This document shows positions 5,148 to 8,586 of a stretch of DNA of 8,586 bases, one piece after another. This stretch comes from Sulfurovum sp. Lineage in GTDB: Bacteria; Campylobacterota; Campylobacteria; Campylobacterales; Sulfurovaceae. The stretch's first letter is position 1, and every line of letters begins with the position of its first letter. The notes under the pieces were generated by a model. That model was given only the letters and a program-made list of their open reading frames with translations. It searched no databases and was not told the origin of the DNA. The translations under genes and the position numbers were made by a program. Where the stretch lies: assembly GCA_026983895.1 (NCBI GenBank), contig JALSTF010000210.1, positions 1-8,586 of the forward strand, given 5' to 3'.

Positions 5148-6926
5148 TTACTGTGCCACTTGATTCAGGTGCTCCGCAAAATCCTTGGGCTTGATAAATC
5201 CTGTCAGGCTTTTTTCAGGCATATACCTGTTCTTTTTGTCAAAAAAGATGATATTGGGCGTGCCGAAAAGTTCGAATTTCTTTAAAAGTGCTTTTTCTGC
5301 GTTGGTATTATCCGTCATATCCACTTTGATGAAAGTGAATTTTTTCAGTGCTTCTTTCACATCAGGGTCGGGGAAGGTGATTTCTTCGAGCTCTTTGCAT
5401 GCTGTACAGGAGTCTTTCCCGAAATCGACCACGACCGGTTTGTCGGAAGCCGCAACTTCTTTCATCAGGCGTTCGATGCTGTATCCCCTATGGCTCTTCT
5501 CCGGCCCTGCTGCGACGGTTACTGCCCTGCTGCCGGAAGTAAATTTCTCAAAAGGTCTGAGCATCGAACCTGCACCGCTGAGTGCTCCTACAAAAAGTGA
5601 CGCGCCGTAAAGCATAAGTACTACGGCGAAGAGCTGGAAAAGTTTTTTTGCTCCGGGTTTTCTGTCGCTGCCGTCGAATACTCCCATATAAAGAGCCGAC
5701 CCTGTAAAGAGCAGTGACCAGAGGATCAGCGTGATACCTTCAGGCAAAATACGGCCGAGCATGAAGATACCAAGCCCCAGCATCATCACACCGAAGACCT
5801 GCGACACCGTCGTCATCCATCCTCCCGGTTTCGGCATGAATTTGCCTGCACCTATACCGACCAGAAGCAGCGGTACTCCCATACCCATACTCATGACAAA
5901 GAGTGCCACACCGCCCAGAAGGGCATCTCCCGTATGGGAGATAAAAAGTACCGCACCGCCCAGCGGAGGCGCAACACAGGGGCCTACAATGAGCGCTGAA
6001 AGCAAGCCCATGATCGCTGTACCGATGATACCGCCTTTCTGTCCCGCCTCATCGCTCGCTGCAGAAATTTTCGACTGCCAGGAAGCAGGAAGCCCCAATT
6101 CATAGTAGCCAAAGAGAGAGAAAGCCAGTGCCACGAACATCGCAGCAAAGGCTGTCAATACCCAGGGGTTCTGCATCGCAGTCTGTATGTCCGCACCAAG
6201 CAGTCCGGCAACGACACCCACGACCGTATAGGTCAGTGCCATCGAAACGACATAGACAAGCGACGTGAAAAAGGCTTTGCCCACACTGGGTTTTTCACTG
6301 CCAGACTGGGAAACGATGATCGAGGAGAGGATAGGGATCATCGGGAAAACACAGGGCGTAAGAGCAAGCAGCAATCCAAAGATGAAGAAAAGCAAAATGA
6401 TGAAAAAAGAGTTTTCACTTCCAAGTACATCCGCGATCTTCGCCGTATTCCCTTCATGTGTCAAAGAGGATATCCTGTCAAACACACCCGCTTTCTCTCC
6501 TTTGAACGTAAACTGTTTTTTCACCGGTTGATAGCAGATCCCCTTGTCGGAGCATCCCAGCAGTTCTATCTGCAGCGTATAGCCACCCTTGACCTTTGAC
6601 GTGATATCTTTTACAGGAATATCGACAACAAGTTCTTTTTTATACACCATATCGCCATCAAGATCATCTGCAGGCGGTAACGTTGGAGAGAGTGCAAGTT
6701 TCTTTGGAGAAACAATACTGTATTTGAGATCTTTTTTATAGATATGTATCTTGTCTCCGAGCATGATCTTTGTTTCGATCATGTCACCCTTCTGTACAGC
6801 TGAGACCTTGAAAGCCTCCTCCGGTGACAAAAACTTGTTTTTCTTCAGCGCTGAGCTGAAACCGCCAAATACCAAACTATTCAAAAGCACACTTAAAATA
6901 AGTAACTTTTTGGCCAAATTCTGCAT
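5148..6926 (-). CDS. dsbD: Thiol:disulfide interchange protein DsbD, full three-module form
   Basis: This 592-residue inner-membrane protein passes electrons from cytoplasmic thioredoxin to periplasmic thiol proteins, as needed for disulfide isomerisation and cytochrome c maturation. All three modules are present with all three cysteine pairs. After a signal peptide (about 1-25), the periplasmic alpha domain carries C125 and C131 in GCSDKGICYQP. The beta module (about 173-450) has roughly eight membrane helices, with C192 in LTPCVFPM and C317 in VGPCVAPP. The C-terminal gamma thioredoxin domain (about 480-592) has C507 and C510 in DSCTACKELE and the cis-proline segment GTPNIIFF. The length is close to E. 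coli DsbD. The ATG at 6926 begins a good signal peptide; its ribosome binding site is only a weak purine run (AAAGAGAG). It is convergent with the EAL gene and divergent from the DUF255 gene. A likely local client is the cytochrome c-thioredoxin fusion, though this is inference. Confidence 0.95.
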   Translation of the reverse strand: MQNLAKKLLILSVLLNSLVFGGFSSALKKNKFLSPEEAFKVSAVQKGDMIETKIMLGDKIHIYKKDLKYSIVSPKKLALSPTLPPADDLDGDMVYKKELVVDIPVKDITSKVKGGYTLQIELLGCSDKGICYQPVKKQFTFKGEKAGVFDRISSLTHEGNTAKIADVLGSENSFFIILLFFIFGLLLALTPCVFPMIPILSSIIVSQSGSEKPSVGKAFFTSLVYVVSMALTYTVVGVVAGLLGADIQTAMQNPWVLTAFAAMFVALAFSLFGYYELGLPASWQSKISAASDEAGQKGGIIGTAIMGLLSALIVGPCVAPPLGGAVLFISHTGDALLGGVALFVMSMGMGVPLLLVGIGAGKFMPKPGGWMTTVSQVFGVMMLGLGIFMLGRILPEGITLILWSLLFTGSALYMGVFDGSDRKPGAKKLFQLFAVVLMLYGASLFVGALSGAGSMLRPFEKFTSGSRAVTVAAGPEKSHRGYSIERLMKEVAASDKPVVVDFGKDSCTACKELEEITFPDPDVKEALKKFTFIKVDMTDNTNAEKALLKKFELFGTPNIIFFDKKNRYMPEKSLTGFIKPKDFAEHLNQVAQ

Positions 6927-6961
6927 TTTCTCTCTTTTACTGTAAAAATTTATAGTATTCT

Positions 6962-6990
6962 ATTGTACTATTTGTGTATAAGCTGTGTAA
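6962..6990 (-). promoter_or_regulatory. Possible dsbD promoter
   Basis: On the minus strand TTACAC (6985-6990) and TACAAT (6962-6967) are separated by 17 bases, which would give a leader of about 29 bases before the dsbD ATG. The spacing is ideal but both boxes are imperfect, and the region is AT-rich enough to give chance matches. Confidence 0.35.
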
Positions 6991-6993
6991 TAT
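6977..6993 (+). promoter_or_regulatory. Possible -10 region for the DUF255 gene
   Basis: The plus strand offers TATAAG at 6977-6982 (after TTTGTG) and TAATAT at 6988-6993 (after TGTG), either of which could be a -10 box 50-65 bases before the ATG at 7043. No convincing -35 is seen. The segment overlaps the proposed -35 of dsbD, so the two divergent promoters could compete. Confidence 0.25.
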
Positions 6994-7042
6994 TAGCAAA
7001 AATGGATTAATCATTCATCAACGTAAAGCAAAGGCTGTAAAA

Positions 7043-8586
7043 ATGGCGAATCATTTAAAAGAAGAACACTCCCCCTACCTTCAGCAGCATGCTGACAATC
7101 CCGTAGACTGGTACCCGTGGGGAGAAGAGGCTTTCAAAAAAGCCCGTGACGAGCACAAACCCATCTTTCTTTCCATCGGATACAGTTCCTGCCACTGGTG
7201 CCATGTAATGGAACAGGAATCCTTCGAAGATGAAAAGACAGCAGCTATTTTGAACACATATTTCATCTCCATCAAGGTCGACCGTGAAGAGCGGCCCGAT
7301 ATCGACAAACATTTCCAGAGTGTCTATCAGCTTATGAACGGCCGTCCGGGCGGATGGCCCGCTTCAATCTTCCTGACCGAGGAGCGCAAACCTTTCTACT
7401 CGGCGACCTACATCCCCGATGAGCCCAAGTACGGTATGATGAGCTTCTCTTCCCTGCTTGAGGTCATCGCAGACAAATACAAAAATGAAAAACAGGTACT
7501 CATCAAAGAGGCAGATAAGATCCTCAAACACCTCAACCCCCAGCAGGATTCGATCCAGGCGACCAAACTCGACGAGAGTATCATGGCAAGGGTCCTTAAG
7601 CAGGCCGAGCAGCTTTTTGACGCCAAAGAAGGCGGCTTCAACAAAGCCCCCAAATTCCCCCAGGCCTCCACACTCGAACTACTGCTGGACCTTTACCGTA
7701 TCACCGGGGAGAAGGAGGCACTCAACATGGTCGCACTCTCCCTCTCCTCCATGGCAAGAGGTGGCCTGAGAGACCTTGTAGACGGCGGATTCTGCCGCTA
7801 CTCCACCGACAATGAATGGCTGGTACCCCACTTCGAGAAGATGACCTACGACAATGCGCTGCTCTCCTCGGTCTATCTTCAGGCTTACCATGCAACCCGC
7901 AACGTTTTCTACAAAGAGGTCGCGTTTGAAACCTTGGATTTCATGCTCGAAAAAATGAGTGAGAACAACCTCTTTTACTCTGCTTCCGATGCCGATACTG
8001 AAGGGGTGGAGGGGAAATATTTCGTCTATAGCTACGACAAAGCGCTCAAATCTTTTGCCAAAGCCGGCATTCCTGCCAAAGCCCATGCCAAGCTTGCACA
8101 AGCCCTGCATATCACAAAGGAAGGGAATTTTGAAGGGAAGAATATCGTACGTATCGACGACCCGGCGAAAAGTGCCGAGATCCCCTACTACACAGAGGCT
8201 ATCGAGGCACTGAGGAAAAGACGCGAAGAAAAACGTGTCTATCCTTTCATCGACACCAAAGTGATCGTCTCATGGAACGCTATGATGATCACTTCCCTTT
8301 TTCAGGCAGGACGTGTAGAGAAAAAATACCTCAAACAGGCAAAAAGATCCCTGGACAGCCTTCTGAAGAGTATGTACATCAACGCACAGCTCTTTCACTC
8401 CACACTTATTGGAAAAACACCGAAGATCCATGCTTTCCTTGAAGACTATGCTTATCTGGGAGAAGCGCTGATCGAAGCCTACGAAAGTACACTTGATGAG
8501 ACCTACCTCATCATTGCGACCAAACTGGCGAACAATGCCATTGAAAAATACTACAAACACGGAAAATGGAAGTTCTCACGCGGCGA
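7043..8586 (+). CDS. DUF255/YyaL (SPATA20-like) thioredoxin-domain protein, 3' end missing
   Basis: The frame is open from the ATG at 7043 to the right edge with no stop, giving 514 complete codons. The family is usually about 650-700 residues, so roughly the last quarter lies outside the window. The N-terminus is highly typical: NHLKEEHSPYLQQHADNPVDWYPWGEEA, then IFLSIGYSSCHWCHVM with the CHWC pair (C50, C53), FISIKVDREERPDID, and GRPGGWPASIFLT with a proline (P106) near the active site. Further family segments are GGFNKAPKFPQ, LVDGGFCRYSTD, VPHFEKMTYDNALL, FYSASDADTEGVEGKYFVYS and IVSWNAMMITSLFQAG. The family combines a thioredoxin fold with an alpha/alpha-barrel like those of sugar epimerases and glycoside hydrolases; its reaction is unknown. 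There is no signal peptide, so it should be cytoplasmic. AAAGG at 7030-7034 lies eight bases before the ATG. It is divergent from dsbD, a thematic but unproven link. Confidence 0.93.
   Translation, partial: MANHLKEEHSPYLQQHADNPVDWYPWGEEAFKKARDEHKPIFLSIGYSSCHWCHVMEQESFEDEKTAAILNTYFISIKVDREERPDIDKHFQSVYQLMNGRPGGWPASIFLTEERKPFYSATYIPDEPKYGMMSFSSLLEVIADKYKNEKQVLIKEADKILKHLNPQQDSIQATKLDESIMARVLKQAEQLFDAKEGGFNKAPKFPQASTLELLLDLYRITGEKEALNMVALSLSSMARGGLRDLVDGGFCRYSTDNEWLVPHFEKMTYDNALLSSVYLQAYHATRNVFYKEVAFETLDFMLEKMSENNLFYSASDADTEGVEGKYFVYSYDKALKSFAKAGIPAKAHAKLAQALHITKEGNFEGKNIVRIDDPAKSAEIPYYTEAIEALRKRREEKRVYPFIDTKVIVSWNAMMITSLFQAGRVEKKYLKQAKRSLDSLLKSMYINAQLFHSTLIGKTPKIHAFLEDYAYLGEALIEAYESTLDETYLIIATKLANNAIEKYYKHGKWKFSRG

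Noticed and set aside
5731..6105. Proline- and serine-rich 124-codon plus-strand frame, and similar frames at 5185-5610 and 6265-6531
   Set aside because: All are antisense to the membrane module or end domains of dsbD and have the biased composition expected of the reverse strand of hydrophobic coding sequence.
7679..8110. Minus-strand frames within 7055-8560
   Set aside because: They are antisense to the DUF255 gene, whose plus-strand frame is continuous and carries family segments throughout.
1..8586. Mobile element, CRISPR array, tRNA, rRNA or riboswitch
   Set aside because: I looked for direct repeats with regular spacers, transposase motifs, terminal repeats and cloverleaf-like segments by eye and found none. 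The intergenic gaps are short and mostly promoter-like.

Overview
The window looks like ordinary chromosome from a Campylobacterota (epsilonproteobacterial) organism of the Sulfurovum/Sulfurimonas type. That placement is inferred, without a database search, from the mix of proteins: a small periplasmic cytochrome c fused to a thioredoxin-like domain, a CvfB-like S1 protein, a full three-module DsbD, a secreted rhodanese and a PAS-GGDEF-EAL protein. Compact spacing and TATAAT-type -10 boxes with weak -35 regions agree with it. No tRNA, rRNA, CRISPR array, transposase or attachment site was seen, and no gene-free stretch exceeds 300 bases.

Layout. Positions 1-1790 are a minus-strand gene set transcribed leftward from a promoter near 1836-1863: cvfB (912-1790), the cytochrome c-thioredoxin fusion (88-855) and the first 14 codons of a further gene (1-43). 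Divergent from it is a two-gene plus-strand unit (1932-5139): an exported tandem rhodanese whose last codons overlap the start of a membrane-bound CHASE8-like/HAMP/PAS/GGDEF/EAL protein. Eight bases separate the end of that unit from the end of dsbD, which runs leftward (5148-6926). A 116-base divergent intergenic region (6927-7042) separates dsbD from a plus-strand DUF255/YyaL-type gene (7043 onward) that runs off the right edge.

How the genes may work together. Most of the window concerns envelope redox and sulfur chemistry. DsbD carries electrons from cytoplasmic thioredoxin across the inner membrane to periplasmic thioredoxin-fold partners; the cytochrome c-thioredoxin fusion could be one such partner, and the exported rhodanese would handle sulfane sulfur in the same compartment. 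The GGDEF/EAL protein has a periplasmic sensor domain, a clearly degenerate cyclase site (LNNTF in place of GGDEF) and an apparently complete EAL site, so it is predicted to degrade c-di-GMP.

The most interesting candidate system is the translationally coupled pair of a secreted rhodanese with an unusual acidic active-site loop and a CHASE8-type c-di-GMP phosphodiesterase. It suggests periplasmic sulfur or redox status being relayed to c-di-GMP. This is inference from gene order and domains. The pair is also visibly more AT-rich than the genes on both sides.
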